A stretch of DNA of 64,000 nucleotides. It comes from Enterobacter hormaechei subsp. xiangfangensis (GTDB taxonomy: Bacteria > Pseudomonadota > Gammaproteobacteria > Enterobacterales > Enterobacteriaceae). The stretch spans positions 4,588,001 to 4,652,000 of the forward strand of contig NZ_CP017183.1 in NCBI RefSeq assembly GCF_001729785.1, in the 5' to 3' direction. Positions 23,572 through 34,300 of the stretch are shown one piece after another. The notes below the pieces were generated by a model. The model searched no databases. It worked only from the letters and a program-made list of their open reading frames with translations, and was not told where the DNA came from. A program made the translations under genes and the position numbers. Position 1 is the stretch's first letter, and every line of letters begins with the position of its first letter.

Positions 23572-23706
23572 AAAAGTTTGATGCTCAATGAATTAAACTT
23601 CGTAATGAATTACGTGTTCACTCGTTGAGACTTGGTATTCATTTAGTGTCCGAGGACGTTAAGAATCCATGTCACTTTGAGTGCCCACACAGATTGTCTG
23701 ATAAAT

Positions 23707-23718
23707 TGTTAAAGAGCA
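23707..23718 (-). promoter_or_regulatory. rrn leader boxA
   Basis: TGCTCTTTAACA on the minus strand, the boxA antitermination element where NusB-S10 bind, lies in the 16S leader downstream of P2. A related element (GCTCTTTAAAAA) lies in the spacer before 23S near 21786-21797. Confidence 0.8.
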
Positions 23719-23753
23719 GTGCCGCTTCGTTTTCGCTGCGGCGCGGGGTGTGC

Positions 23754-23781
23754 ATATTACGCTTCCCCGCTTCAGAGTCAA
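23754..23781 (-). promoter_or_regulatory. rRNA promoter P2
   Basis: On the minus strand TTGACT and TAATAT are separated by 16 bases, followed by a GC-rich start region; this is the P2 position about 190 bases upstream of 16S. Confidence 0.8.
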
Positions 23782-23849
23782 GCGTTTGTTTTGCTTTTCT
23801 CTGCTGACCCGGCGGCGTGTGTGCCGTTGTTCCGTGTCAGTGGAGGCGC

Positions 23850-23877
23850 ATTATAGGGAGTTCTTCTGAAGTGACAA
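23850..23877 (-). promoter_or_regulatory. rRNA promoter P1 with UP element
   Basis: On the minus strand TTGTCA, 16 bases, TATAAT, then the GC-rich discriminator GCGCC typical of stringently controlled promoters. A- and T-tracts at about 23881-23920 directly upstream form an UP element. Fis sites probably lie further upstream, before yieP at 24027, but were not resolved. Confidence 0.85.
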
Positions 23878-24026
23878 GAGGAAATTTAAAAAAAATTTCT
23901 GACCGTGTTTTTTTTCACCAAAAGCGATGAGATCCAGCTACAAATTGTTCTATTTGATGTATCTGCAACCACAATCACACCTGAGATGGCATAATTAGCC
24001 GCATCAATATCTAAGGAATAAAAGCG

Positions 24027-24734
24027 ATGCCATTAAGCGCACAACAGCTGGCAGCTCAAAAAAACCTGTCCTATGTGCTGGCAGAGAAACTGGCGCAGCT
24101 GATCTTAGCGGGTAAATATGCTCCAGGTAGCATCCTGCCCAGCGAGATGGAGCTGGGAGATCAGTTTGGCGTTAGCCGTACAGCCGTTCGCGAAGCGGTA
24201 AAAACATTAACGGCGAAAGGGATGGTGCTTCCACGCCCGCGCATTGGCACCCGCGTTATGCCTCAGGGAAACTGGAACTTTCTCGATCAGGAGTTGCTCA
24301 CCTGGTGGATGACCGAAGATAACTTTAATCAGGTCGTCGATCACTTTCTGGTCATGCGCAGCAGTCTTGAACCTCAGGCCTGTCTGCTTGCCGCCACGCT
24401 CGGCACAGCAGAGCAAAAAGCGCAGCTCAATACTTTGATGGAAGAGATGGTGGATCTGAAAAAGCACTTTAACCGCGAGCGCTGGATAGCGGTCGATATG
24501 GCCTGGCATGAACATATCTATAATATGAGCGGAAATCCTTTCCTGACCTCCTTTGCTTCTTTATTCCATTCTGTGTACCACACTTACTTTACCTCTATCA
24601 CACAGGATGAGGTGGTGAAGCTGGATCTGCATCAGGCGATAGTCGATGCCATTCAGGAGAGCGACGGGCAGCGAGCCCTGAGTGCGTGCCAGGCGTTGCT
24701 GGCCGCGCCAACCCACCAGCAGGTAAATAAATGA
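24027..24734 (+). CDS. yieP: GntR-family (FadR subfamily) regulator YieP
   Basis: 235-residue transcription factor. The N-terminal winged helix-turn-helix spans about 15-85 ([28 protein letters not shown]); the C-terminal all-helical FCD domain carries the metal-binding residues of the DMAWHEHIY segment. It aligns with E. coli YieP throughout, with five extra residues at the C-terminus. YieP's ligand is not firmly known. Its stop overlaps the hsrA start by four bases, so the two genes form one unit. It is divergent from the rRNA operon, as at E. coli rrnC. Confidence 0.94.
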   Translation: MPLSAQQLAAQKNLSYVLAEKLAQLILAGKYAPGSILPSEMELGDQFGVSRTAVREAVKTLTAKGMVLPRPRIGTRVMPQGNWNFLDQELLTWWMTEDNFNQVVDHFLVMRSSLEPQACLLAATLGTAEQKAQLNTLMEEMVDLKKHFNRERWIAVDMAWHEHIYNMSGNPFLTSFASLFHSVYHTYFTSITQDEVVKLDLHQAIVDAIQESDGQRALSACQALLAAPTHQQVNK

Positions 24735-26164
24735 CAGAGAAAAAAGCACGCAGTATGGCCGGATTGCCGTGGATTGCAGCCATGGCGTTCTTTATGCAGG
24801 CACTTGATGCCACTATCCTCAATACCGCCCTTCCCGCCATAGCCCAAAGCCTTAACCGCTCCCCGCTGGCGATGCAATCCGCCATCATCAGCTACACCCT
24901 GACGGTGGCGATGCTTATTCCGGTCAGCGGCTGGCTGGCCGATCGTTTCGGCACGCGTAAAGTATTCATGCTGGCGGTGACGTTGTTCACCCTCGGTTCT
25001 CTGGCTTGCGCCCTCTCCACCTCTCTGATGGAACTGGTTATCTTCCGCGTTCTACAGGGGATAGGCGGCGCGATGATGATGCCCGTCGCGCGTCTGGCGT
25101 TATTGCGCGCCTATCCGCGCAGCGAACTGCTCCCGGTGCTCAACTTTGTGACTATGCCGGGGCTGGTCGGCCCGATACTTGGCCCGGTTCTCGGCGGCGT
25201 CCTGGTGACCTGGGCAAGCTGGCACTGGATCTTCCTGATTAATATTCCGATTGGTGTGGCAGGGCTGATTTATGCTCGCAAATATATGCCGAACTTCACC
25301 ACGCCAAGACGCAGCTTCGATATGGGCGGCTTCTTTCTGTTTGGCCTGAGCCTGGTCCTGTTCTCCAGCGGGATGGAGCTGTTTGGCGAGAAAATCGTAG
25401 CGACGTGGCTGGCGCTGGCCGTCATCCTCAGCGGTATTCTGCTGTTCCTTCTATATATACGTCATGCGCGTCGCCATCCGACACCGCTTATCTCTTTATC
25501 TCTGTTTAACACCCGAACGTTCTCCGTCGGGATTGCGGGCAACATTGCCTCACGTCTGGGCACGGGCTGCGTACCGTTCCTGATGCCGCTGATGCTCCAG
25601 GTCGGTTTCGGCTATCCGGCCCTGATTGCTGGCTGCATGATGGCGCCCACGGCGATGGGCTCGATTCTGGCAAAATCGACGGTCACGCAGGTGCTGCGCT
25701 GGTTTGGCTATCGTAAGACGCTGGTTGGCGTGACGATCTTTATCGGATTGATGATTGCGCAGTTCTCTCTGCAATCTGCGGCGTTACCAATCTGGATGCT
25801 GATCCTGCCGCTGTTTGTGCTGGGTATGGCCATGTCGACGCAGTTTACGTCGATGAACACCATCACCCTTGCGGACCTCACCGACGAGAATGCCAGCAGC
25901 GGCAACAGCGTACTGGCGGTCACTCAACAGCTGTCGATCAGCCTCGGGGTTGCCGTGAGCGCGGCGGTACTGCGGTTTTATGAAGGGTTTGACGGTACAA
26001 ATACCGTTGAGCAGTTCCACTATACCTTTATCACCATGGGCGCGCTTACCGTGGTATCGGCGGTGGTCTTTATGTTGTTAAAACCAAAAGACGGCCGGAA
26101 CCTGATTAAAGAGCGTCACAAAGAGAAGGCTAAACCGAACCGCGTTCCATCAGAACAGGAGTAA
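24731..26164 (+). CDS. hsrA: MFS transporter HsrA/YieO, DHA2 family
   Basis: 477-residue inner membrane protein with about 14 predicted helices, the DHA2 (EmrB-type) layout. Motif A ([12 protein letters not shown]) follows helix 2, and the DHA2 motif C region [13 protein letters not shown] is present. E. coli HsrA was linked to homocysteine export or resistance; the true substrate is uncertain. The C-terminal tail is basic ([18 protein letters not shown]). Its last 35 bases overlap the 3' end of rbsR on the other strand. Confidence 0.93.
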   Translation: MTEKKARSMAGLPWIAAMAFFMQALDATILNTALPAIAQSLNRSPLAMQSAIISYTLTVAMLIPVSGWLADRFGTRKVFMLAVTLFTLGSLACALSTSLMELVIFRVLQGIGGAMMMPVARLALLRAYPRSELLPVLNFVTMPGLVGPILGPVLGGVLVTWASWHWIFLINIPIGVAGLIYARKYMPNFTTPRRSFDMGGFFLFGLSLVLFSSGMELFGEKIVATWLALAVILSGILLFLLYIRHARRHPTPLISLSLFNTRTFSVGIAGNIASRLGTGCVPFLMPLMLQVGFGYPALIAGCMMAPTAMGSILAKSTVTQVLRWFGYRKTLVGVTIFIGLMIAQFSLQSAALPIWMLILPLFVLGMAMSTQFTSMNTITLADLTDENASSGNSVLAVTQQLSISLGVAVSAAVLRFYEGFDGTNTVEQFHYTFITMGALTVVSAVVFMLLKPKDGRNLIKERHKEKAKPNRVPSEQE

Positions 26165-27122
26165 GCTGCAAACGTTGCTGTTGCAGCGTGGGCTGGGCCA
26201 TGCGGTGGATCAACACATCGATGGCCAGCTCGCCCAGTTCATCTTTCGGCTGATGGATGGTGGTCAGCGGCGGCGTCATGTAGCGCGCCAGTTCGATATC
26301 ATCGTAACCGACGATCGCCATGTCGTCCGGGACACGTAATCCCGCCTGATAAAGCGCCTGATAAGCTCCGAATGCCATCGCATCATTACCGATAAACACC
26401 GCCTGCGGGCGCGGCTCTTGCGCCAGCAGTTTCTGCATTGCTTCAAATCCACCGTTAAATTCGAAATCGCCGGTGATGCGATAGCCATCAGGAATGGCAA
26501 GCCCCGCACGTTCCATGGCCGAAAGATAGCCTTCCAGACGCAAGCGCGCCGGGGTTTTATCCAGCGGGCCGGTAATACAGGCAATGCGGGTATGACCTTT
26601 ATCGATCAGATGCTGAGTCGCCATATCGCCGCCCAGCAGCGAGTTATCCTGGATCAGATCGCTGGTGCCGTCGAACGGCGCCCAGTCCATCATCACCGTG
26701 GGAATAGAAGGGTAGCGCTGGATGATCTCTTTCGAAGGTTGATGCGTTTCGGTACAGAGCAGCAGCAGCCCGTCGACGCGTTTTTGCATCAGCGTTTCCA
26801 GGTTACGGTTCATGCGCTGCTCATCGCCTTCGGTATTGCACAGCACCAGGCTGTAGCCGCGCTCGAAGCAGCTGCGCTCCACGCCGCGCACCAGTTCAGA
26901 ATAAAAAGGGTTGGTACTGGCCGTGATCAGCATGCCGATGGTGCGCGTCTGGTTGAGCTTCAGGCTGCGGGCCAGCGCAGACGGCGCATAGTTGAGTTCT
27001 TTAATTGCAGCGTCAACTTTCTCCCGAATCGCCTCGCTGACGAAGCGATCGTTATTGATAACGTGGGAAACAGTCGAGGTAGAAACGCCCGCCATACGGG
27101 CGACATCTTTCATTGTGGCCAA
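26130..27122 (-). CDS. rbsR: Ribose operon repressor RbsR
   Basis: 330-residue LacI-family repressor. The N-terminal helix-turn-helix and hinge are clear ([23 protein letters not shown], then [11 protein letters not shown]); the periplasmic-binding-like core binds ribose ([32 protein letters not shown]). It represses rbsDACBK through the palindromic operators at 31997 and 32079. It is the last gene of the operon, three bases after rbsK, and ends within hsrA on the opposite strand. Confidence 0.97.
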   Translation of the reverse strand: MATMKDVARMAGVSTSTVSHVINNDRFVSEAIREKVDAAIKELNYAPSALARSLKLNQTRTIGMLITASTNPFYSELVRGVERSCFERGYSLVLCNTEGDEQRMNRNLETLMQKRVDGLLLLCTETHQPSKEIIQRYPSIPTVMMDWAPFDGTSDLIQDNSLLGGDMATQHLIDKGHTRIACITGPLDKTPARLRLEGYLSAMERAGLAIPDGYRITGDFEFNGGFEAMQKLLAQEPRPQAVFIGNDAMAFGAYQALYQAGLRVPDDMAIVGYDDIELARYMTPPLTTIHQPKDELGELAIDVLIHRMAQPTLQQQRLQLTPVLMERGSV

Positions 27123-27125
27123 GCG

Positions 27126-28055
27126 TTACCCCTGCTGACTTAAGAATTCATCAATCTCTTTACGCCATGGAACAGAAGGCTGAGCGCCTTTACGCGTCAC
27201 CGCGATCGCAGCGGCGGCATGCGCGAAGCGGATCGCGTCATCCATTGCTTTTCCTTCCAGCAGCGCCGTTACCAGCGCACCGTTGAAGGTGTCTCCTGCG
27301 GCGATGGTATCAATGGCTTTGACCTTAAAGCCCGGCACGCGACGACCTTCGCCATTGACGCTAGCCCACACCCCACGGCTGCCGAGGGTGATGATCACGG
27401 TGCCGATGCCTTTATCATGCAGCGCAAGCGCGGCACGCGCTGCATCGTCATCATTTTCGACACGGATACCCGTCAGCTTTTCCGCTTCGGTTTCGTTCGG
27501 GGTGATAATATCCACCAGCGCCAGCAGCTCGTCTGATAATACACGGGCAGGTGCCGGGTTAAGTACGACAGAGGTATGATTTTCATGCGCAATTTTCGCA
27601 GCGGCCAGCACGCTTTCAACCGGTGACTCCAGCTGCATCAGCAGGGCTTCCGCTCCGGCGATGATTCCACGCTGCGCTTCGACGCGTTCAGTCGTTAACG
27701 CGGCATTAGCCCCCGCATGAATACCGATGACATTCTCACCTTCCGCATTGACGAAAATCAGCGCCACGCCGGTAGATTCCCCTGCAACCACGCTGACGGG
27801 TGCGATGTCGATGTTGTCGCTTGCGAGCTGTTTGCGTACGCGCTCGCCGGTATCGTCATCACCCGTACAGGCGATAAACGCGATATTCGCCCCGCTGCGT
27901 CCGGCGGCAACCGCCTGGTTTGCGCCCTTACCGCCGAACGCCACCTGATACTGATTGCCGGTGACGGTTTCGCCCGGAGTGGGGAACGTTTCAAGGTTAA
28001 GAATGTGATCGGCATTGATACTGCCAAGGACGACGAGGTTGCCTGCGGTTTTCAT
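27126..28055 (-). CDS. rbsK: Ribokinase
   Basis: 309-residue PfkB-family kinase that makes ribose 5-phosphate. PfkB signature 1 is FGGKGANQAVAAGRSG; signature 2 with the catalytic aspartate is DTIAAGDTFNGALV. The substrate glycines of the lid and the anion hole are intact. The start at 28055 (MKTAGNLVVLGSINADH) matches E. coli; an upstream frame of 19 codons includes the intergenic hairpin and is not coding. Confidence 0.97.
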   Translation of the reverse strand: MKTAGNLVVLGSINADHILNLETFPTPGETVTGNQYQVAFGGKGANQAVAAGRSGANIAFIACTGDDDTGERVRKQLASDNIDIAPVSVVAGESTGVALIFVNAEGENVIGIHAGANAALTTERVEAQRGIIAGAEALLMQLESPVESVLAAAKIAHENHTSVVLNPAPARVLSDELLALVDIITPNETEAEKLTGIRVENDDDAARAALALHDKGIGTVIITLGSRGVWASVNGEGRRVPGFKVKAIDTIAAGDTFNGALVTALLEGKAMDDAIRFAHAAAAIAVTRKGAQPSVPWRKEIDEFLSQQG

Positions 28056-28079
28056 GTATTGAGGTGTCCATCTGAGAGC

Positions 28080-28101
28080 GCCACCGGTATTACCCGGTGG
28101 C
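28080..28101 (-). other. Hairpin between rbsB and rbsK
   Basis: GCCACCGG, loop TATTA, CCCGGTGGC forms a stable stem without a T-run. It probably stabilises the 3' end of the rbsDACB message, giving more binding protein than kinase. In E. coli an sRNA (RbsZ) comes from the 3' end of rbsB; I could not confirm it here. Confidence 0.55.
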
Positions 28102-28163
28102 GTATGCCACACTTTTCTTTTATTTGGTGTCCCTCAGGCAGCCAGCGACTGCCTGAATCGCCT

Positions 28164-29054
28164 TTACTGCTTAATGACCAGTTTCAGGTCAACAGGATAT
28201 TTGGCCTGAACTTTTTCGCCCTTCAGCACTTTATCGGCAGTTTGCACGCCAGTCGCGCCAATCTGCTCAGGCAGCTGAGCGATGGTCGCAGCCAGTTTGC
28301 CATCATTTACTGCTTTTTCACCATCCGGCGTGCCGTCAAATCCGACAACCATCACATCTGATTTACCCGCAGTCTGGAGCGCACGCAGCGCACCGAGCGC
28401 CATTTCGTCGTTCTGTGCGAATACCGCCTGCACATCAGGATGCGCGGTCAGCAGGTTCTGCATGACGTTCAGACCCTTTGTACGGTCGAAGTCTGCCGGC
28501 TGGCTCGCCAGCACGTTGAATTTGTGCGCCGCTACAGCCTGCTGGAAACCCTCACCACGTTCACGGGCCGCGGAAGTCCCGGCGATACCCTGCAACTCAA
28601 TCACTTTCGCGCCTTCACCGGCTTTCTTCGCGATGTAGTCGCCGGCGATTTTACCGCCCAGTACGTTATCAGACGCAATGTGGCTGACCACATCCCCTTT
28701 CGTTGCCTGACGGTCAAGGGTGATTACCGGGATCTTCGCCTGGTTTGCCATCTTCACGGCATTACCGACCGCGTCGGAATCGGTTGGGTTGATCAGCAGG
28801 ATTTTGGTGCCACGAACGGTTAAGTCCTGAACGTTAGCCAGCTCTTTCGCCGGGTTGTTCTGAGAATCCAGCACCACCAGGTTGTAGCCCAGTTTATCTG
28901 CTTCTTTCTGCGCGCCATCCTTCAGGGAGACGAAGAACGGGTTGTTCAGGGTAGAGACAACCAGCGCGATGGTGTCCTTCGCCATGGCGTTAGCACTTAC
29001 GGTTGCGCTCAGCGCGACAGCAGAAACCAGGGTAGCCAGTTTTTTCATGTTCAT
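28164..29054 (-). CDS. rbsB: Ribose-binding periplasmic protein
   Basis: 296 residues with signal peptide [21 protein letters not shown], cleaved before the mature [16 protein letters not shown]. The two-lobed type I binding fold holds ribose between lobes and delivers it to RbsAC, and in E. coli also to the chemoreceptor Trg. Nearly identical to E. coli RbsB over its length. Strong ribosome site (AGGACATC region) and position in rbsDACBKR support full expression. Confidence 0.98.
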   Translation of the reverse strand: MNMKKLATLVSAVALSATVSANAMAKDTIALVVSTLNNPFFVSLKDGAQKEADKLGYNLVVLDSQNNPAKELANVQDLTVRGTKILLINPTDSDAVGNAVKMANQAKIPVITLDRQATKGDVVSHIASDNVLGGKIAGDYIAKKAGEGAKVIELQGIAGTSAARERGEGFQQAVAAHKFNVLASQPADFDRTKGLNVMQNLLTAHPDVQAVFAQNDEMALGALRALQTAGKSDVMVVGFDGTPDGEKAVNDGKLAATIAQLPEQIGATGVQTADKVLKGEKVQAKYPVDLKLVIKQ

Positions 29055-29081
29055 ATCTAAGATGTCCTGTAGTGTCGTCAG

Positions 29082-30047
29082 TTACTGTTTTTTGTTGTCT
29101 ACCAGTACCGCCAGCAAAATCACCACTGCCTTAACGATCATCTGGTAATAGGAGGAAACACCTAACAAATTCAAACCATTATTCAGGAAACCGAGGATCA
29201 GTGCGCCGATCAATGTCCCAACAATGCGACCTTTACCGCCCGCAAGGCTCGTACCGCCCAGAACCACTGCCGCGATGGCATCCAGCTCATAGCCCGTACC
29301 CGCCGTTGGCTGTGCGGAAGAGAGGCGCGCCACTTCGATGATGCCCGCCAGAGACGCCAGCAGGCCGCACAGGGAGTAAACGATAATTTTGACTTTATTA
29401 ACGCTGATACCGGACAGGCGCGTTGCCGCTTCGTTACCGCCCAGCGCATAGATATAACGACCCAGACGGGTATGGTGCAGCATGTACCACGCCGCCAGGA
29501 AAACGATAGCCATGATCCAGACCGGGGTCGGGACACCCAGCGGGCGACCGATACCGAACCAGCCAAACAGATCGGCGTTATCGGTAAAGCCGGTATTAAT
29601 CGGGCTGCCGTTGGTGTACACCATGGTCACACCGCGCAGCAGCAGCATCATCACCAGCGTGGCGATGAACGCCTGAACGCGACCTTTCGCCACAATTACG
29701 CCGGTTACGGCGCCAATTGCCGCACCTGCCGCCAGCGCAGCGGCAACGGCCACCAGCGCGTTGACCTCAATACCGACAATCGACGCGGCGATCGCGCCGG
29801 TGAGGGCCAGCAGGGAACCGACGGACAGATCGATACCCGAGGTCAAAATCACCAGCGTCATCCCCACCGCCATAATGGCGTTGACAGAGGTCTGCTGAAG
29901 AATGTTGAACAGGTTATTGACGGTAAAAAAGTTCGGGCTCATGGTCGAGACAATCGCGATCAGCACCAGCAGGGCAATCAGCGATTTTTGTTCCATCAGC
30001 CACGCCTTTGTGAAATAGCGGCGACCAGAAACAGCCTGGGTAGTCAT
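29082..30047 (-). CDS. rbsC: Ribose ABC transporter permease
   Basis: 321-residue inner membrane protein with 8-10 hydrophobic helices, including LIALLVLIAIVSTMSPNFFT and AIMAVGMTLVILTSGIDLSVGS, the conserved block of the BPD_transp_2 (carbohydrate uptake 2) family. It forms the ribose channel with the RbsA ATPase. It lies 4 bp downstream of rbsA and 27 bp upstream of rbsB. Confidence 0.97.
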   Translation of the reverse strand: MTTQAVSGRRYFTKAWLMEQKSLIALLVLIAIVSTMSPNFFTVNNLFNILQQTSVNAIMAVGMTLVILTSGIDLSVGSLLALTGAIAASIVGIEVNALVAVAAALAAGAAIGAVTGVIVAKGRVQAFIATLVMMLLLRGVTMVYTNGSPINTGFTDNADLFGWFGIGRPLGVPTPVWIMAIVFLAAWYMLHHTRLGRYIYALGGNEAATRLSGISVNKVKIIVYSLCGLLASLAGIIEVARLSSAQPTAGTGYELDAIAAVVLGGTSLAGGKGRIVGTLIGALILGFLNNGLNLLGVSSYYQMIVKAVVILLAVLVDNKKQ

Positions 30048-30051
30048 CTTC

Positions 30052-31557
30052 TTACTCCTGATTCACGCGATTAAGCTTGCCCACAGCGGCAGCCATCAGA
30101 ACTTCCTGGGTGGCCTGCTCGCGAGTGAATTCACCGCCGAGATGCCCTTCATGCATGACGATAATGCGATCGCTCATGCCTAATACTTCTGGCATCTCGG
30201 AAGAGACCAGAATGATGCTCAGACCGTCGGCCTTGAACTGGTTAATCAGCTGATAGATCTCTTTTTTCGCGCCCACGTCCACGCCGCGGGTGGGCTCATC
30301 GAGGATCAGTACTTTCGGGCGCGTCATCAACCCGCGGGCAATCGCCACTTTCTGCTGATTACCGCCGGACAACAGGCCAATCGCCTGCTCCATCGATGGG
30401 GTTTTAACGTTAAAGAGACGGATAAAATCGCTGACCGCCTGCTGCTCATCTTTGTGTTTCAGGCTGCCGCCGCTGCGGCTGAAATAGCCTAGCGCAGTCA
30501 GGGACATGTTCTCTTTTACCGACATGCCCAGCACTAAGCCGTCGCGCTTACGGTCTTCAGAGATATAGACGATGCCATTCGCCAGCCCGTCCTGCGGCGA
30601 GCGGGTGACCACTTCATGACCGTCAAGGGTAACGTAGCCGCTGGTGCGCGGCAGTGCGCCATAGAGCACTTTCATCAGTTCAGTACGCCCCGCCCCCATC
30701 AGGCCCGCGACGCCAAGGATCTCGCCCTTGCGCAGGGTAAAGGAGACGTCATTCACGCCCGGTCCGCAGAGGTTATCCACCTTCAGGCGGATCTCACCCG
30801 GCGCTTTCTCCAGATGTGGATACTGATCTTCGAGCTTACGTCCCACCATCATTTCGATCAGCGAATCTTCGGTCAGGGTTGCTACTTCGCGCTCGGCAAT
30901 AAACTGCCCGTCGCGAAAGACGGTGACGTCGTCGCAGATTTCGAAGATCTCTTTCATGCGGTGTGAGATATAGACAATGCCGCGGCCCTGGGATTTCAGC
31001 TCACGGATCACGCGGAACAAGGATTCGGTTTCGGTATCGGTCAGGGCGTCGGTCGGTTCATCCATAATGATGACCTTCGACTCGAAGCTCAGCACCTTCG
31101 CGATTTCCACCATCTGCTGATCGCCGATGGAAAGGTCGCCCACCAGTCGGTCGCTCTTAAAGCGCAGATTCAGCTTCGCCAGCAGTTTGTCCGCTTCAGC
31201 ATACATGGTTTTCCAGTCGATTTTGCCAAACCGGTTCACAAACTCACGACCGAGGAAGATGTTCTCCGCAATGGTGAGCTGCGGGATCAGGTTCAGCTCC
31301 TGGTGGATGATGCCGATGCCCGCTTCCTGAGAGGATTTCGGGCCGTTGAAGGTGGTCTCTTTACCCAGCCACAGCAGCGAACCGGCATCGCGTTGGTAGA
31401 TACCGGTCAGCACTTTCATCATGGTGGATTTGCCGGCGCCGTTTTCGCCCACCAGCGCCATGACGCGCCCGGAATAGACGTTCAGCGCCGCGCCGGAGAG
31501 GGCTTTTACGCCCGGGAACGATTTATCGATCCCTTTGAGTTGCAGTAATGCGTCCAT
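30052..31557 (-). CDS. rbsA: Ribose ABC transporter ATPase, two-domain
   Basis: 501 residues with two ABC domains in tandem. Domain 1 has Walker A GENGAGKS (37-44), signature LSIGDQQ and Walker [10 protein letters not shown]. Domain 2 has the degenerate Walker [11 protein letters not shown] typical of CUT2 sugar ATPases, with signature LSGGNQQK and [11 protein letters not shown]. The start at 31557 ([16 protein letters not shown]) matches E. coli. It overlaps nothing and lies 7 bp after rbsD. Confidence 0.97.
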   Translation of the reverse strand: MDALLQLKGIDKSFPGVKALSGAALNVYSGRVMALVGENGAGKSTMMKVLTGIYQRDAGSLLWLGKETTFNGPKSSQEAGIGIIHQELNLIPQLTIAENIFLGREFVNRFGKIDWKTMYAEADKLLAKLNLRFKSDRLVGDLSIGDQQMVEIAKVLSFESKVIIMDEPTDALTDTETESLFRVIRELKSQGRGIVYISHRMKEIFEICDDVTVFRDGQFIAEREVATLTEDSLIEMMVGRKLEDQYPHLEKAPGEIRLKVDNLCGPGVNDVSFTLRKGEILGVAGLMGAGRTELMKVLYGALPRTSGYVTLDGHEVVTRSPQDGLANGIVYISEDRKRDGLVLGMSVKENMSLTALGYFSRSGGSLKHKDEQQAVSDFIRLFNVKTPSMEQAIGLLSGGNQQKVAIARGLMTRPKVLILDEPTRGVDVGAKKEIYQLINQFKADGLSIILVSSEMPEVLGMSDRIIVMHEGHLGGEFTREQATQEVLMAAAVGKLNRVNQE

Positions 31558-31564
31558 GATGGCC

Positions 31565-31984
31565 TCAGAAGGTGACGCCAGCACAGAGAATGATATTCGC
31601 ATACGGGGAACACTCCCCGCTGCGAATCACCGCCTGACTGTCTGCGGTTTGTTGTTTGAACTGCTCGTGCGTTGTGTAACGAATTTCTATGGTGTTTCCC
31701 TGGTGCTGTTGCAGTTGCTCAATGTGGCTGAGCAACGTTTCGTGGAGTTGCGGATTATGTTGTTTGATTTCCGCCGCGAGAATGGCCGCCTCAACCTGCA
31801 TCTCCGCGGTGACCACTTCCAGTACCTGCATGAACGAGGGCACGCCCTGCGTTAACGCCATATCGATACGGGTTGTGCTGCGCGGAACCGGTAAGCCTGC
31901 ATCGCAAACCACCAGCGTATCGGTATGCCCAAGACGGGAAATCACCGATGAGATTTCTGAGTTGAGTACTGTGCCTTTCTTCAT
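31565..31984 (-). CDS. rbsD: D-ribose pyranase
   Basis: 139-residue enzyme interconverting the pyranose and furanose forms of ribose so that imported sugar can reach ribokinase. Landmarks are [20 protein letters not shown] with the catalytic histidine, and the C-terminal [12 protein letters not shown]. The start at 31984 is chosen from E. coli; an upstream ATG four codons earlier is also possible (MEQKMKKGT). First gene of the ribose operon. Confidence 0.96.
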   Translation of the reverse strand: MKKGTVLNSEISSVISRLGHTDTLVVCDAGLPVPRSTTRIDMALTQGVPSFMQVLEVVTAEMQVEAAILAAEIKQHNPQLHETLLSHIEQLQQHQGNTIEIRYTTHEQFKQQTADSQAVIRSGECSPYANIILCAGVTF

Positions 31985-31996
31985 TTTTTGCTCCAC

Positions 31997-32014
31997 TAGC
32001 GAAACGTTTCGCTA
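31997..32014. promoter_or_regulatory. RbsR operator 1
   Basis: TAGCGAAACGTTTCGCTA is a perfect 18-bp palindrome just upstream of rbsD, of the LacI/GalR operator type and matching the known E. coli rbs operator core. It lies right after a -10-like TACACT on the minus strand, so RbsR bound here blocks transcription start. Confidence 0.88.
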
Positions 32015-32078
32015 AAAATAGTGTAGCCGCAGAAGTGTTCAGAAAACCATCATGACGTAACGGATTTGTGATCAACGT

Positions 32079-32090
32079 CGAAACGTTTCG
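32079..32090. promoter_or_regulatory. RbsR operator 2
   Basis: CGAAACGTTTCG repeats the operator core 79 bp (centre to centre) upstream of operator 1. A CRP-like half site TTTGTGATCAACGTCGAA overlaps it at about 32065-32082. One operator is described for E. coli rbs, so the second suggests repression by DNA looping or competition with CRP. Confidence 0.7.
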
Positions 32091-32120
32091 CTAAGTGAAA
32101 TGCAGAGGAGGTAAATGCAA

Positions 32121-32150
32121 AACGGTAACCGTCAGGTTACCGTTTTTTAT
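32121..32150. terminator. Terminator downstream of kup
   Basis: AACGGTAACC, GTCA, GGTTACCGTT with a T-tract on the plus strand and a shorter one on the minus strand. It separates kup from the ribose operon that follows on the same strand. Confidence 0.75.
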
Positions 32151-32156
32151 GGTTGC

Positions 32157-32197
32157 GCCCTCTCCCTGTGGGAGAGGGGCGGGGTGAGGGCATCAGC
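32157..32197. repeat. GC-rich palindromic repeat, copy A
   Basis: CCCTCTCCCTGTGGGAGAGGG, then CGGGGTGAGGG. The same core recurs at 51401 and 63689. This copy has only one of the two arms. Confidence 0.7.
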
Positions 32198-32209
32198 CCG
32201 CACGGAGTC

Positions 32210-34078
32210 TTAAATCTCGACCTGCGTGCCCAGCTCAATCACGCGATTAGGCGGGATCTCAAACTGGTCAGGCGCACGCAGGGCGTTACGTTGCAGAATG
32301 AGATACAGCTTGCCGCGCAGGCGCAGATACCATGGGCGCTTGCCGATGATCAGCGACTCGTGGGACATAAAGAACGACGTCTCCATCATGCGGCAACTCA
32401 GGCCTTCCAGACCGCAGCGGTGGAACACCTCTTCCACGTTCGGCGTTTCGCGCCAGCCGTAGCTTGCCACCACGCGCCAGAAGGTTGGCGACAGCTGTTC
32501 AATCTGTACGCGACGCACGTTGTGAACGTACGGCGCATCTTCAGTACGCAGCGTCAGCAGGATCACGCGCTCGTGCAGCACTTTGTTGTGCTTGAGGTTA
32601 TGCATCAGCGCAAACGGGATTACGTTCAGCGCGCGAGACATATACACCGCCGTGCCCGGCACGCGCACCGGTGGGGATTTCTCCAGCGAGGCGATCATGG
32701 CCTCCAGAGAGTTACCGTGCTCATGCATACGACGCAGCAGGCGGAAACGTTCGCTCTTCCACGTCGTCATCACAATAAACATCACCAGACCCAGCGTCAG
32801 CGGCAGCCAGCCACCGGAGACAATCTTGTCGAGATTCGCAGAAAACAGCGGCACGTCGATACAGAGGAAGCCAACCAGGATCAGCCCCACGAGGAACTTA
32901 TTCCAGTGCCAGTTACGGTACGCCACGGTGGTGGAGAGAATAGAGGTCAACACCATCGTTCCGGTTACCGCGATACCGTACGCCGCCGCCAGATTACTGG
33001 AGTGCTCAAAGCTGACGATGACAATCACCACCGCGAAGTAGAGCAGCCAGTTGACGAACGGAATGTAGATCTGGCCAGACTCCATCTCTGAGGTATGGAT
33101 AATGCGCATTGGGGAGAGATAACCCAACCGCACGGCCTGACGCGTCAGGGAGAATACGCCGGAAATGACAGCCTGAGAGGCAATGACCGTCGCCAGCGTA
33201 GCCAGGATCAGCATCGGAACCAGCGCCCAGTCCGGCGCCAGCAGGAAGAACGGGTTTTTAATCGCTTCAGGGTGTGCAAGCAGCAGCGCGCCCTGACCGA
33301 AGTAATTCAGCACCAGTGAAGGCAAGACCACGCTAAACCATGCGACGCGAATAGGGAGTTTCCCGAAGTGGCCCATATCCGCATACAGCGCTTCAACACC
33401 GGTAATGGAAAGTACCACCGCGCCCAGCGCCACAAACGACACCACTTTATATTCCAGGAAGAAATGCACCGCCCACAATGGGTTCAGCGCGTGCAGGACA
33501 TCCGGGTTGGCGATAATACTGCGTAAGCCCAGCGCCGCCAGGATCAGGAACCAGGCCAGCATAATAGGCGCGAACAGCTTACCCACCAGCCCGGTACCGT
33601 GTTTTTGTATAGCAAACAGCAACGTCAGCACGATAATAGCGAGTGGCACCACCCAAGTATCAAGCTGTGGCGCGACAATCTCCAGCCCCTCTATGGCCGA
33701 CATTACCGAAATCGCCGGCGTAATCACGACTTCTCCATAGAAGAAGCTGCCGCCAATCAGGCCAATGATGACCAGCACGGAGGTCATTCTTGCAGACGTA
33801 TTGCGCCCGGCAAGGGACATCAGGGTCAGAATACCGCCCTCGCCCGCGTTATCAGCCCGCATAACGAAAGAGAGATATTTAAGGGAGACCACCAGGATCA
33901 GCAGCCAGAAGATGAGCGAGAGGAAACCAAATACGGCGTCACGCTCTACACCAAAACCAAACTGACCGGACAGACATTCACGAAGCGTATAAAGCGGGCT
34001 GGTGCCGATATCACCGTAGACAACCCCGATCGCCGCAAGCGTTACTGCGGGTAATGATTGCTTATTATCAGTGCTCAT
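32210..34078 (-). CDS. kup: Low-affinity potassium:proton symporter Kup
   Basis: 622-residue inner membrane protein of the KUP/HAK/KT family, full length. About 12 helices fill the first 430 residues, starting with the conserved [17 protein letters not shown] motif; the remaining 190 residues form the cytoplasmic domain. It imports potassium and caesium and serves at low pH or high osmolarity. It is divergent from ravA, 222 bp apart, and upstream of the rbs operon as in E. coli. Opposite-strand frames across it are shadows. Confidence 0.97.
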   Translation of the reverse strand: MSTDNKQSLPAVTLAAIGVVYGDIGTSPLYTLRECLSGQFGFGVERDAVFGFLSLIFWLLILVVSLKYLSFVMRADNAGEGGILTLMSLAGRNTSARMTSVLVIIGLIGGSFFYGEVVITPAISVMSAIEGLEIVAPQLDTWVVPLAIIVLTLLFAIQKHGTGLVGKLFAPIMLAWFLILAALGLRSIIANPDVLHALNPLWAVHFFLEYKVVSFVALGAVVLSITGVEALYADMGHFGKLPIRVAWFSVVLPSLVLNYFGQGALLLAHPEAIKNPFFLLAPDWALVPMLILATLATVIASQAVISGVFSLTRQAVRLGYLSPMRIIHTSEMESGQIYIPFVNWLLYFAVVIVIVSFEHSSNLAAAYGIAVTGTMVLTSILSTTVAYRNWHWNKFLVGLILVGFLCIDVPLFSANLDKIVSGGWLPLTLGLVMFIVMTTWKSERFRLLRRMHEHGNSLEAMIASLEKSPPVRVPGTAVYMSRALNVIPFALMHNLKHNKVLHERVILLTLRTEDAPYVHNVRRVQIEQLSPTFWRVVASYGWRETPNVEEVFHRCGLEGLSCRMMETSFFMSHESLIIGKRPWYLRLRGKLYLILQRNALRAPDQFEIPPNRVIELGTQVEI

Positions 34079-34300
34079 AGACTAGTCTTTTCGTTTGAAT
34101 AACAAATGTGTGCTTAGTCCCTTGGCCCACAAAAAGCGCACAGTATGCACGATTCAATGCAAAATCGTACCCCTAAATGCAGCCACATTAATGTAGCGCA
34201 AAGAAAATAGCGCCGCACTTCAGCCTATTACCAGGCCAGACCGAAACGTCTATACTCGCTTCAATTAGCCGCCACGACGGCGAAAGGATGCAAAACTATT

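Noticed and set aside
32153..33091. 312-codon open frame opposite kup
   Set aside because: Starts inside the palindromic repeat and is antisense to kup; no protein-like domain features.
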